Positions 1-8,410 of a stretch of DNA of 10,010 nucleotides are shown piece by piece. Numbering within the stretch: position 1 is the first letter of the stretch; each line of letters begins with the position of its first letter. The position numbers and the translations under genes were made by a program. The stretch is taken from contig JALOSK010000055.1 of assembly GCA_025458465.1 (NCBI GenBank), positions 1 to 10,010 on the forward strand. Direction: 5' to 3'. Source of the stretch: Sandarakinorhabdus sp. GTDB lineage: Bacteria; Pseudomonadota; Alphaproteobacteria; Sphingomonadales; Sphingomonadaceae. Below the pieces are notes generated by a model. That model saw only the letters and a program-made list of their open reading frames with translations. It was not told where the DNA came from and made no database searches.

Positions 1-395
1 TCGATCAGGTGCGCCACCACTTCGGTATCGGTGTCGGATTCCAGCGTGCGGCCGGCGGCCAGCACTTCGGCGCGCAGCGGCTTGAAATTCTCGATGATGC
101 CGTTGTGCACCAGGCAGACATGTTCGGTGGCATGCGGGTGGGCATTGCCGGTGGTGGGTGCGCCGTGGGTGGCCCAGCGGGTGTGGGCGATGCCGATGGT
201 GCCGGGCAGCGGATTGGCCGCGGTTTCGCGTGCGAGGTTGGCCAGCTTGCCCGACGCGCGCCGACGGTCCATCGCGCCATGATGGATGGTGGCGATGCCG
301 GCGCTGTCATAACCGCGATATTCCAGCCGCTTGAGGCCATCGATCAACCGGTCTGCCACCGCCTCTCTTGAGACGATGCCGATGATGCCACACAT
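1..395 (-). CDS. glmS: Glutamine--fructose-6-phosphate aminotransferase, N-terminal part (runs off the left edge)
   Basis: GlmS makes glucosamine-6-phosphate from fructose-6-phosphate and glutamine, the committing step of UDP-GlcNAc synthesis in the cytoplasm. Only the first 131 codons are present, covering most of the class II glutamine amidotransferase domain. The protein starts MCGIIGIV, so Cys2 becomes the N-terminal nucleophile once Met is removed. Other family motifs are RLEYRGYDSAGIA (residues 24-36), HTRWATHG (71-78), HNGIIEN (98-104) and SDTDTEVVAHL (120-130), all where GlmS has them. The isomerase (SIS) domains would lie beyond the edge. The start is fixed by the need for Cys at position 2. 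It lies 2 bp after the glmU stop, so the two genes are almost certainly cotranscribed. Other Ntn amidotransferases (PurF, AsnB) are excluded by the GlmS-type motifs. Confidence 0.97.
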   Translation of the reverse strand, partial: MCGIIGIVSREAVADRLIDGLKRLEYRGYDSAGIATIHHGAMDRRRASGKLANLARETAANPLPGTIGIAHTRWATHGAPTTGNAHPHATEHVCLVHNGIIENFKPLRAEVLAAGRTLESDTDTEVVAHLI

Positions 396-397
396 CG

Positions 398-1741
398 TTA
401 CTTGCCCTTTTTCGCGCGGGCGGCGGCACGGAAGCGCGCCGCCCAGCCGGGTTTTTCTGTCTGCGCCGGCCGCACCAGCGCCAGTGCGTCGCCCGCCACG
501 TCACGCGTGACGGTGCTGCCGGCCGCGACGATGGCGCCGTCGCCGATGGTCACTGGCGCCACCAGCGCGCTGTTCGATCCGATGAAGGCACCGGCGCCGA
601 TCACCGTCTGATATTTGAAGAAGCCATCATAATTGCAGGTGATGGTGCCCGCCCCGATGTTGGCCTTGGCCCCCACCGTCACGTCGCCCAGATAGGTCAG
701 GTGGTTGGCCTTGGCGCCATCACCCAGCACGGCCTTCTTGGTTTCGACGAAATTGCCGATCCTTGCGCCCGTGCCCAGCACGGTGCCGGGCCGCAGCCGG
801 GCAAAGGGGCCGATCTCGCAATCCTCGCCAATCGACGCGCCCTCGATATGGCTGTGGGCGCGGATGCGGGTGCCGCGCGCGATGCGCACGCCCGGGCCGA
901 ACACCACGAAGGGCTCGATCTCCACGTCTGCCGCGATGTCGGTGTCGGCCGCCAGGAACACGGTGTCCGGGGCCTGCATGGAAACGCCGGCGGCCATCAG
1001 TTCGGCGCGGCGGCGGCGCTGGAAAATCGCCTCCAGGTCCGCCAGTTCGGCGCGGCTGTTGGCACCGGCCACCTCGTCGGCATGGGTTTCGATCACCACG
1101 CAGGCCCGGCCATCGCCCAGCGCCAGGCCGACGATATCGGGCAGATAATATTCGCCCGCCGCGTTATTGTTGGTGACGCGGGCCAGCAGCGGGAACAGTT
1201 CGGCGCTGCGCACGGCCATCAGGCCGGAATTGCACAGGGTGGCGGCGCGCTCATCCGGGCTGGCGTCCTTGTATTCCACCATTTTCGCGATCTGGCCGTC
1301 GCTGGCGATGATCCGGCCATAGGCGCCCGGATCGGCGGGCCGGAAGCCAAGCACCGCCACCGCGACATCGTCGGTCAGGGCATCCAAAAGCCTTGCCATG
1401 GTGGCGGCCGGCACCAGCGGTGCATCGCCGTACAGGATCAGCACCTTGCCGTCGAAACCGGAAAGCGCCGCTTCAGCCTGTTGCACGGCATGGCCGGTGC
1501 CCAGTTGCGGCTGCTGCAGCACCACGTCGGCCCGCCCGGATACTTCGGCTTCCACCTGTTCCTTCAAGGCGCCGGCCACCACCACGGTGCGGGCCGGGGC
1601 CAGGCTGGCCAGGCTGTCCATCAGGTGGCGCAGCATCGGCTTGCCGGCGATGGGGTGCAGCACCTTGTGGCGGGCGGATTTCATGCGGGTGCCCATGCCG
1701 GCGGCAAGGATGATGGCAGCAAAGGCAGCGGGATGCGTCAC
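398..1741 (-). CDS. glmU: Bifunctional N-acetylglucosamine-1-phosphate uridyltransferase / glucosamine-1-phosphate acetyltransferase
   Basis: Cytoplasmic enzyme that acetylates glucosamine-1-phosphate and then uridylates it to UDP-GlcNAc, the precursor of peptidoglycan and lipopolysaccharide. With a GTG start at 1741 it is 447 aa, close to the usual ~450. The N-terminal pyrophosphorylase domain shows LAAGMGTRMKS (12-22), QPQLGTGHA (77-85), YGDAPL (104-109), NSGLM (171-175) and EYYLPDIV (197-204). From about residue 260 there is a left-handed beta-helix of hexapeptide repeats. It carries the acetyltransferase residues: RLRPGT (315-320), NFVETKKA (330-337), NHLTYLGD with the likely catalytic His347, and NIGAGTITCNYDG (361-373). 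The C-terminus is basic (ARAKKGK). I chose the GTG because it places the nucleotide-binding motif at the usual distance from the N-terminus and has AGGG about 8 nt upstream. An in-frame ATG at 1810 would add 23 residues unlike the family. Confidence 0.96.
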   Translation of the reverse strand: MTHPAAFAAIILAAGMGTRMKSARHKVLHPIAGKPMLRHLMDSLASLAPARTVVVAGALKEQVEAEVSGRADVVLQQPQLGTGHAVQQAEAALSGFDGKVLILYGDAPLVPAATMARLLDALTDDVAVAVLGFRPADPGAYGRIIASDGQIAKMVEYKDASPDERAATLCNSGLMAVRSAELFPLLARVTNNNAAGEYYLPDIVGLALGDGRACVVIETHADEVAGANSRAELADLEAIFQRRRRAELMAAGVSMQAPDTVFLAADTDIAADVEIEPFVVFGPGVRIARGTRIRAHSHIEGASIGEDCEIGPFARLRPGTVLGTGARIGNFVETKKAVLGDGAKANHLTYLGDVTVGAKANIGAGTITCNYDGFFKYQTVIGAGAFIGSNSALVAPVTIGDGAIVAAGSTVTRDVAGDALALVRPAQTEKPGWAARFRAAARAKKGK

Positions 1742-1846
1742 GGTCGCAGCCCTGCCATAACCACTGGTGCTTGCAAAGTCCCGCGCCCGGTTCCACCACG
1801 GTGATGTCATGCGATTGCAACCAACCTCTGGCAGCGCGCCAAGCCT
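1742..1846. promoter_or_regulatory. Divergent intergenic region between glmU and gph
   Basis: This 105-bp spacer separates the leftward glmU from the rightward gph, so it presumably carries both promoters. I see no convincing -35/-10 pair on either strand. Visible elements are two copies of the palindromic hexamer TTGCAA (1771-1776 and 1815-1820, 44 bp apart) and one ATGTCAT (1804-1810) resembling half a Pho box. An in-frame upstream ATG for glmU lies at 1810, so the spacer would shrink if that start were used. The promoter role is inferred from layout only. Confidence 0.4.
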
Positions 1847-2526
1847 GTGACTTTGCCCCGCGCCATCCTGTTCGATCTCGACGGCACGCTCGTCGATACC
1901 GCGCCCGATCTGGCGGGGGCGATGAACCATGTGCTCGCTGCCCATGGCCGCCCGCCGCTGCCCGTGGATGATGTGCGCCATCTGGTGGGCCATGGTGCGC
2001 GCGCGCTGGTAACGCGCGGGCTGGCCGCCACCGGCGATCCGGCGCCGCATCTGGTCGAACCCTCGATGCCGCTGTTCCTTCAGCATTATGCCGCCAACAT
2101 TGCCAACGGCTCACGCCCGTTCGATGGTGTCGAACCGGCACTGGATGCGCTGGCCGCCGCCGGCTGCGCGCTCGCCATCTGCACCAACAAGCCCACGCAT
2201 CTGGCGCAGGCCCTGATCGAGGCGCTGGGCTGGCAGGGCCGCTTTGCGGCGATCGTGGGCGCCAGCAGTGTGCCCAGGCCCAAGCCCGATGCCGGCCACG
2301 TGTTCGCCACCCTTGATGCCATCGCGCAGCCCGGCAGCGCTGCCGCCTTCGTGGGCGACAGTGCCACCGATGTCGGCGCGGCGCGCAATGCCGGCCTGCC
2401 GGTGGTGCTGGTCAGCTTCGGCTTCACCGATACGCCAGCCCATGAACTGGGCGGCGATGTGGTGATCGATCATTATGATGCGCTGCTGCCCGCCCTGCGC
2501 GGCCTGAAGCCGTGGGCGCTCCTGCC

Positions 2527-2530
<4 letters not shown>
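1847..2530 (+). CDS. gph: Phosphoglycolate phosphatase-like HAD hydrolase
   Basis: A 227-aa HAD-superfamily phosphatase with a cap domain inserted after motif I. Motif I is FDLDGTLVDT (9-18), with Asp10 the expected nucleophile and Asp12 the general acid/base. Motif II is ICTNK with Thr113, motif III is RPKP with Lys146, and motif IV is GDSATD (170-175), which binds Mg. The length and the FDLDGTLVDTAPD opening match Gph, which hydrolyses 2-phosphoglycolate (for example from DNA 3'-end repair or oxygenase reactions) to glycolate and phosphate. Related HAD enzymes such as pyrophosphatase PpaX or sugar phosphatases cannot be excluded from sequence alone. Translation starts at GTG 1847, which leaves the usual short lead (MTLPRAIL) before motif I; no strong Shine-Dalgarno is evident. 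The stop overlaps the phoR start as ATGA. Confidence 0.88.
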
Positions 2531-3681
<1,151 letters not shown>

Positions 3682-3699
3682 AGTGGCGCGGCACATAAC

Positions 3700-3720
3700 G
3701 CGGTCGCCGGTGGCGGCCGC
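3700..3720 (+). terminator. Strong GC-rich hairpin after phoR (possible attenuator or terminator without T tract)
   Basis: Eighteen bases after the phoR stop there is an inverted repeat with a 9-bp stem (3700-3708 pairing with 3712-3720, one G-U pair) and a 3-nt GGT loop. The next bases are AACAAATCTG, with no run of T, so it is not a canonical intrinsic terminator on the plus strand. It could pause or partly terminate gph-phoR transcripts, or protect an mRNA 3' end. The structure is seen directly; the function is inferred. Confidence 0.4.
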
Positions 3721-3727
3721 AACAAAT

Positions 3728-3749
3728 CTGTCACCTAAACGTCATAAGG
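3728..3749 (+). promoter_or_regulatory. Pho box (PhoB operator) upstream of pstS
   Basis: Two 7-bp half-sites, CTGTCAC (3728-3734) and ACGTCAT (3739-3745), start exactly 11 bp apart with AT-rich spacers CTAA and AAGG. This matches the direct-repeat Pho box (consensus CTGTCAT, 4 nt, CTGTCA[CT]) to which PhoB binds as a tandem dimer. It lies about 80 bp upstream of the pstS start, in the position to replace a -35 element. A weak -10-like GCTATC sits at 3765-3770. It implies that PhoB~P activates pstS-pstCAB-phoU-phoB, so phoB is autoregulated. Confidence 0.82.
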
Positions 3750-3794
3750 CCCCCACACGCAGCCGCTATCGGCGCAGCGGGGCAACAACGGTCA

Positions 3795-3807
3795 GGGCGA
3801 TTCGCCC
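3795..3807 (+). other. Small inverted repeat in the pstS leader
   Basis: GGGCG and CGCCC flank an ATT loop, giving a 5-bp stem that ends 13 nt before the pstS Shine-Dalgarno. It is short and may be chance in this GC-rich DNA. If formed in mRNA it would not mask the ribosome binding site. Confidence 0.2.
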
Positions 3808-3820
3808 CGCCGCCATCTTC

Positions 3821-3834
3821 GAGGAACGCATTTG
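3821..3834 (+). promoter_or_regulatory. Ribosome binding site and TTG start that set the pstS N-terminus
   Basis: GAGGA at 3821-3825 precedes a TTG at 3832-3834 by 6 nt. The TTG frame gives a complete lipoprotein signal peptide. The first in-frame ATG (3874) would leave only 11 residues before the lipobox Cys, too short. This supports the TTG as the real start. Confidence 0.75.
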
Positions 3835-4890
3835 TCGCAGCCATCTCTTGTTCGGGTCGGGGCCGGGCTGGGCATGGCTGTCGCGGCTGCGACCCTGTTG
3901 ACGGCGTGTGGCGGTGGCAGCCGCACGCAGATCCGCATCGTCGGTTCTTCCACCGTCTATCCCTTCACCACGGCGGTGGCCGAACAGTTCAAGCGCAAGT
4001 GGCCGGAATTTTCCGCGCCGATCGTCGAATCGACCGGCACTGGCGGCGGCATCAAGCTGCTGTGCGCCGGGCTGGGATCGCAATTCCCCGATGCCGCCAA
4101 CGCCTCGCGCCGGATCAAGAAGAGCGAGGTGGAGGATTGCGCCGCGCACGGCGTGAAGGGCTTGATCGAACTGCAGGTGGGCATCGATGGCCTGGTGGTG
4201 GCGCAGAGCCGGCAGGCGAATTTCCCCGGCATCACCGAACGCGACATCTATCTGGCGCTGGCCGCCAATCCGTTCGGCAAGGGACCGAACAAGGCGCGCA
4301 CCTGGAAAGACGTGAATCCGGCGCTGCCCGATATCCGCATCGAGGTGATCGGCCCGCCGCCCACGTCGGGCACGCGTGACAGTTTCAACGAGCTCTACAT
4401 GCTGAAGGGCTGCAACAGCGAACCGGCGATGAAGGCGCTGAAGAAGAGCGATGAATCCGCCCACAAGCAGATCTGCGAGAAGGTGCGCGAGGATGGCGCC
4501 TTCATCGAAGGCGGCGAGAACGACAATCTGATCGTCCAGAAGATTGCCGCCAACCCGCAGGCGCTGGGGATCTTCGGCTACAGCTTCGTCGAGGAAAATG
4601 CCGACCGGGTGAAGGGGCTGGCGCTGGGTGGGGTGGAGCCCAGCTATGACAATATCGCCAACGGGGCCTTCCCGGCCGCGCGTCCGCTGTATCTGTATTT
4701 GAAGGCGCAGCATGTGCCGGCGGTGCGCGGCATGCGCGAGTTCCTGGCCGAATTTGCCCGCGAATCGACCTGGGGCCGCAAGGGCTATCTGTCGCGCAAG
4801 GGGCTGGTGGCGTCACCGGAACCGGTGCGCCAGGCCGGCGAAGCCGTGGCGAAATCGCTGGCCGTGATGGACGAGGCCGACCTGACATGA
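3832..4890 (+). CDS. pstS: Phosphate ABC transporter substrate-binding lipoprotein PstS
   Basis: High-affinity periplasmic phosphate receptor that delivers phosphate to PstCA. The 352-aa protein starts at TTG 3832. A signal peptide with a hydrophobic core (about 9-24) ends in the lipobox LTAC, with Cys26 the predicted lipidation site. The following GGGS has no Asp at +2. The PBP-like domain shows the phosphate-contacting loops of the family: GSSTVYPFT (38-46), STGTGGGIK (67-75), the NASRRI region (90-95) and PPTSGTRDSF (176-185). Four further Cys (78, 103, 194, 215) could form disulfides. The sequence differs from E. coli-type soluble PstS and fits the lipoprotein PstS/SphX-like branch. The gene sits behind a Pho box and its stop overlaps the pstC start (ATGA). 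Confidence 0.94.
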   Translation: MSQPSLVRVGAGLGMAVAAATLLTACGGGSRTQIRIVGSSTVYPFTTAVAEQFKRKWPEFSAPIVESTGTGGGIKLLCAGLGSQFPDAANASRRIKKSEVEDCAAHGVKGLIELQVGIDGLVVAQSRQANFPGITERDIYLALAANPFGKGPNKARTWKDVNPALPDIRIEVIGPPPTSGTRDSFNELYMLKGCNSEPAMKALKKSDESAHKQICEKVREDGAFIEGGENDNLIVQKIAANPQALGIFGYSFVEENADRVKGLALGGVEPSYDNIANGAFPAARPLYLYLKAQHVPAVRGMREFLAEFARESTWGRKGYLSRKGLVASPEPVRQAGEAVAKSLAVMDEADLT

Positions 4891-6290
4891 GGCTGCTGAT
4901 CGCCCTGATCCTCGTGCTTGGCCTTGCTGGTCTGGCCTATCTGGCCGGCCGCGCCCGGGCTGACAGGATGGCGCTGGCCGCAGCCGGTGGTGGCAGCCGG
5001 CTGGGCACCATCCATTCGCGGCCCGTCCACCACGGCGTCTATGTCGCCATGCTGGCGCTGGCACCGGCGCTGCTCGTGCTGCTGGGCTGGGGCGTGCTGG
5101 GCGATCGGATGGTGGCCGGCCAGGTGATCGCCACTCTGCCGGCGGCCGAGCAACCGGCGACGCCCAACGATCGCGCCGCGCTGTTGAACGAGGTGCGCGG
5201 CCTGGTGTCCGGCGATCTGCCCAAGGCCTTCAACCCGCTCGCGGAACGTCTGGCGCCCGTTTACGCCGCCGCTGATGCCAATGGCGATCTGCTGGCCGGT
5301 GCGCTGGCCGTGGCGCTGCTGTGTGCCGGCGGCGCCTGGGGCTACAGCCGGCTGCGTCCGGATTTCCGCGCCCGCAATCGGGTGGAGCGCCATGTGCGCA
5401 CCATCCTGCTGCTCACCAGCGTGGTCGCCATCCTCACCACCTTCGGCATCGTGCTGTCGCTGATCTTCGAATCGATCCGCTTCTTCCAGATGGTCTCCCC
5501 GGTGGAATTCCTGACCGGCCTGCAGTGGAGCCCGCAGACGGCCCTGCGCGCCGATCAGGTCGGTGCGTCCGGCGCGTTCGGTGCGGTCCCGCTGTTCTGG
5601 GGCACCATCTTCATCGGCGCCATCATCGCCATGGCAGTGGCCATCCCGCTGGGCCTGATGTCGGCCATCTATCTCACCCAATATGCAGATCCGCGGCTGC
5701 GGCGCTGGCTGAAGCCGGTGCTGGAACTGCTCGCCGGGGTGCCCACCGTGGTCTATGGCTTCTTCGCCGCGCTCACCGTGGCGCCGCTGGTGCGCAGCTT
5801 CGCCGTCGCGCTGGGGATGACCGACGCCTCGTCCGACAGTGCGCTGGCCGCCGGCCTGGTGATGGGCATCATGATCGTGCCCTTCGTCTCCTCGATGGCC
5901 GATGATGCGCTCACCGCCGTGCCCGGCGCGATGCGCGATGGCAGCCTGGCCATGGGCGCCACCATGTCGGAAACGGTGAAGAAGGTGATGGTGCCGGCGG
6001 CGCTGCCGGGCATCATCGGCGGTGTGCTGCTGGCCGTGTCGCGCGCCATCGGCGAAACCATGATCGTGGTGATGGCGGCGGGTCTTGCGGCCAATCTCAC
6101 GGCCAATCCGTTCAGCAGCGTCACCACCGTCACCACCCAGATCGTCGCCCTGCTCACCGGCGACCAGGAGTTCGACAGCGCCAAGACGCTTTCGGCCTTC
6201 GCGCTGGGCCTGGTGCTGTTCGTGATGACGCTCATCCTCAACATCTATGCCTTGGCCGTGGTGAAGAAATATCGGGAGGCCTACGAATGA
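4887..6290 (+). CDS. pstC: Phosphate ABC transporter permease PstC, long form
   Basis: Inner-membrane permease subunit that pairs with PstA to form the phosphate channel. It is 467 aa, well above the ~320 of E. coli PstC. The extra N-terminal part has hydrophobic segments at about 3-21 and 50-71, a polar stretch of about 63 residues, and another segment at about 135-153. The conserved permease core begins near residue 173, with segments at about 173-197, 236-262, 278-303, 318-337, 374-400 and 435-459. The EAA-type coupling loop that contacts PstB is DGSLAMGATMSETVKKVMVP (351-370), followed by AALPGIIGG, and AIGET (387-391) is also typical. The N-terminal extension resembles the uncharacterised domain annotated on alphaproteobacterial PstC proteins (DUF3708, from memory). 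The start overlaps the pstS stop and the stop overlaps the pstA start, both as ATGA. Confidence 0.94.
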   Translation: MRLLIALILVLGLAGLAYLAGRARADRMALAAAGGGSRLGTIHSRPVHHGVYVAMLALAPALLVLLGWGVLGDRMVAGQVIATLPAAEQPATPNDRAALLNEVRGLVSGDLPKAFNPLAERLAPVYAAADANGDLLAGALAVALLCAGGAWGYSRLRPDFRARNRVERHVRTILLLTSVVAILTTFGIVLSLIFESIRFFQMVSPVEFLTGLQWSPQTALRADQVGASGAFGAVPLFWGTIFIGAIIAMAVAIPLGLMSAIYLTQYADPRLRRWLKPVLELLAGVPTVVYGFFAALTVAPLVRSFAVALGMTDASSDSALAAGLVMGIMIVPFVSSMADDALTAVPGAMRDGSLAMGATMSETVKKVMVPAALPGIIGGVLLAVSRAIGETMIVVMAAGLAANLTANPFSSVTTVTTQIVALLTGDQEFDSAKTLSAFALGLVLFVMTLILNIYALAVVKKYREAYE

Positions 6291-7600
6291 GCGCGCCGGC
6301 CGTCCCGCTTGCCGAACGCCTTCAGGAACGGGGCCCCACCGACTGGACCGCGCCCGAGATGCAGGCGCGCATCGCCCGCCGCTATCGCGGGGAACGCAAT
6401 TTCCGCCGGCTGGGGATGCTTGCCCTGATCGTGGCGGCCAGCTTCCTCGCCTTCCTGCTGTTCACCATCGTGCGCGACGGCTGGACCGGCTTCCAGCGCA
6501 GCGAGGCCCGGCTGGAGGTGACCTTCGATGCCGCCGTGCTTGGTGTTGATCCGGCGGCCGTGCGCGGCCCCGACGGCGCCGCCCTGCTGGCGCGGGCCGA
6601 TTATCCCGGCCTGCTGCTGAAGGCCGCCGAACAGCTTGGCCCGGCATCGGACACGCTGTCGGATGCGGCCTGGCTGGAACTGCGCGATGCGCTGCTGGCC
6701 GATCCGGCCCTGCTGGGCAAACAGGCCAGCCTGTGGGTGCCGGTGCGATCCGGCATCGATCTGCTGGCCAAGGGCAAATATGATCTTTCGGCCCCGGCCG
6801 ACAGCCGCGGCGTGTCCGATGAAGAGGTGGCGGACTGGCGCTGGCTGGATGGCCAGGGCCGCCTGCGCACCGGCTTCAACATGGCCTTCCTGACCGGCGC
6901 CGATTCCACCGAGCCGGAACTGGCCGGCATCGGCGGCGCCGCGCTGGGCTCGTTGTTGACCCTGCTCATCACCATTGCCATCGCCTTCCCGCTGGGCGTG
7001 CTGTCGGCGGTGTGGCTGGAAGAGTTCGCGCCGCGCGGCCGCCTGGCCGACCTGATCGAGCTTTCGATCAACAATCTCGCGGCGGTGCCCTCGATCATCT
7101 TCGGTCTGCTGGGCCTCGCCTTCTTCCTGAACATCGCCGGCCTGCCACGTTCGGCGCCACTGGTGGGCGGCATCACGCTGGCGCTGATGATCATGCCGGT
7201 GATCGTGATCGCCGCGCGCGTGGCCATCAAGGCCGTGCCGCCGTCCATCCGCGATGCGGCACTGGGTATCGGTGCGTCGCCCATCCAGGTGGTGTTCCAT
7301 CATGTGCTGCCGCTGGCGCTGCCGGGCATCATGACCGGCACCATCATCGGTATTGCCCGCGCGCTGGGTGAAACCGCGCCGCTGCTGCTGATCGGCATGC
7401 GGGCGTTTGTCACCGATGTGCCCGAAGGCATCACCGCGCCGGCCACCGTGCTGCCCATGCAGGTGTTCCTGTGGTCGGATGATGTGCAGCGCGGCTTTGT
7501 CGAGAAAACGTCGGCTGCCATCCTGGTGTTGCTGGTCATCCTGATCGCGATGAACAGCCTGGCCATCTATCTTCGCAACCGCTTCGAGAGGCGCTGGTGA
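6287..7600 (+). CDS. pstA: Phosphate ABC transporter permease PstA, long form
   Basis: Second inner-membrane permease subunit of the Pst transporter. It is 437 aa, against roughly 300 for E. coli PstA. A basic cytoplasmic N-terminus ([11 protein letters not shown], 31-41) leads into a first membrane segment (about 43-62). About 150 mostly polar residues follow (63-213), predicted to be periplasmic, before the second segment near 215-242. This insert fits the domain annotated as DUF3333 on PstA (from memory). Core segments lie at about 259-284, 291-312, 340-366 and 408-427. The EAA-type loop is [20 protein letters not shown] (323-342), then LALPGI, and [10 protein letters not shown] (358-367) is a PstA hallmark. 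GGGAGG-like purine run GGGAGG at 6274-6279 gives a strong ribosome binding site for ATG 6287, which overlaps the pstC stop. The end overlaps pstB as GTGA. Confidence 0.94.
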   Translation: MSAPAVPLAERLQERGPTDWTAPEMQARIARRYRGERNFRRLGMLALIVAASFLAFLLFTIVRDGWTGFQRSEARLEVTFDAAVLGVDPAAVRGPDGAALLARADYPGLLLKAAEQLGPASDTLSDAAWLELRDALLADPALLGKQASLWVPVRSGIDLLAKGKYDLSAPADSRGVSDEEVADWRWLDGQGRLRTGFNMAFLTGADSTEPELAGIGGAALGSLLTLLITIAIAFPLGVLSAVWLEEFAPRGRLADLIELSINNLAAVPSIIFGLLGLAFFLNIAGLPRSAPLVGGITLALMIMPVIVIAARVAIKAVPPSIRDAALGIGASPIQVVFHHVLPLALPGIMTGTIIGIARALGETAPLLLIGMRAFVTDVPEGITAPATVLPMQVFLWSDDVQRGFVEKTSAAILVLLVILIAMNSLAIYLRNRFERRW

Positions 7601-8385
7601 ACCAGAATCCTGCCATCGGTCACAACCAACAGCCCAAGATGACGGCGCGTGGCGTCAATGTCTTCTATGGCCAGAAACAGGCCATCAAGGATGTGTCGAT
7701 CGACGTGTCGTCCGATCATGTCACTGCCTTCATCGGCCCGTCGGGCTGCGGCAAGTCCACCTTCCTGCGCTGCCTCAATCGCATGAACGACACGGTGGAC
7801 AGCGCCCGTGTGGAAGGCCGCATCGAACTGGATAGCCAGGACATCTATGCCGCCGCGATGGACGTGGTGCAGCTGCGCGCGCGGGTGGGCATGGTGTTCC
7901 AGAAGCCGAACCCGTTTCCCAAGTCGATCTATGAGAATGTTGCCTATGGCCCGCGCCTGCACGGCCTGGCGCGCAACAAGGCGGACATGGATGCGATCGT
8001 GGAAAGCGCCCTGCGCCGCGCTGGCCTGTGGGACGAGGTGAAGGATCGGCTGTCGGAAAGCGGCACCGCCATGTCGGGCGGGCAGCAGCAGCGCCTGTGC
8101 ATCGCGCGCGCCATCGCCGTCGATCCCGAAGTGATCCTGATGGACGAGCCCTGCTCGGCCCTCGATCCCATCGCGACGGCGCGCATCGAGGAACTGATCG
8201 ATGAACTGCGTGGCCGTTATGCCATCGTGATCGTCACCCACAACATGCAGCAGGCGGCCCGCGTCTCCCAGAAGACGGCTTTTTTCCACCTGGGCAGCCT
8301 TGTGGAGTATGATGATACCTCCACCATCTTCACCAATCCGCGGGAAACCCGGACGAAGGACTATATCACGGGCCGTTACGGCTGA
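7597..8385 (+). CDS. pstB: Phosphate ABC transporter ATP-binding protein PstB
   Basis: Cytoplasmic ATPase that powers phosphate import through PstCA. At 262 aa it has the usual length and all ABC motifs: Walker [10 protein letters not shown] (47-55), Q-loop [19 protein letters not shown] (100-118), signature [14 protein letters not shown] (159-172), Walker B VILMDEP (179-185), D-loop SALD (187-190) and switch His215 in VTHNM. The [15 protein letters not shown] string is diagnostic of PstB over other importers. Translation starts at GTG 7597, overlapping the pstA stop, with GAGAGG (7585-7590) 6 nt upstream. PstB also takes part in phosphate signalling through PhoU and PhoR in other bacteria. 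Confidence 0.97.
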   Translation: MNQNPAIGHNQQPKMTARGVNVFYGQKQAIKDVSIDVSSDHVTAFIGPSGCGKSTFLRCLNRMNDTVDSARVEGRIELDSQDIYAAAMDVVQLRARVGMVFQKPNPFPKSIYENVAYGPRLHGLARNKADMDAIVESALRRAGLWDEVKDRLSESGTAMSGGQQQRLCIARAIAVDPEVILMDEPCSALDPIATARIEELIDELRGRYAIVIVTHNMQQAARVSQKTAFFHLGSLVEYDDTSTIFTNPRETRTKDYITGRYG

Positions 8386-8410
8386 TCCGGTATCGAAAGG
8401 CGTTCCTCCA

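Noticed and set aside
396..397. glmS-type ribozyme or leader regulation of glmS
   Set aside because: Only 2 bp separate glmU and glmS, leaving no room for a leader RNA; the ribozyme is also typical of Gram-positive bacteria.
701..1804. Long open frame on the plus strand opposite glmU (367 codons)
   Set aside because: It lies wholly antisense to a clearly conserved gene, its translation is Gly/Ala/His/Arg-rich without any domain, and such frames are expected opposite GC-rich coding DNA.
1804..1821. Possible second Pho box upstream of gph (ATGTCAT then TTGCAAC at 11-bp spacing)
   Set aside because: Only the first half-site resembles the consensus; the second matches poorly, so a PhoB operator is not supported.
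1742..2086. Extended glmU reading frame to 2086 (562 codons)
   Set aside because: The upstream part overlaps gph in the opposite direction and shows no family similarity; GTG 1741 gives a normal GlmU length and N-terminus.
8300..8410. Upstream-extended phoU start inside pstB
   Set aside because: The extra 37 residues overlap the pstB coding sequence and are not PhoU-like; ATG 8411 has a ribosome binding site and fits family length.
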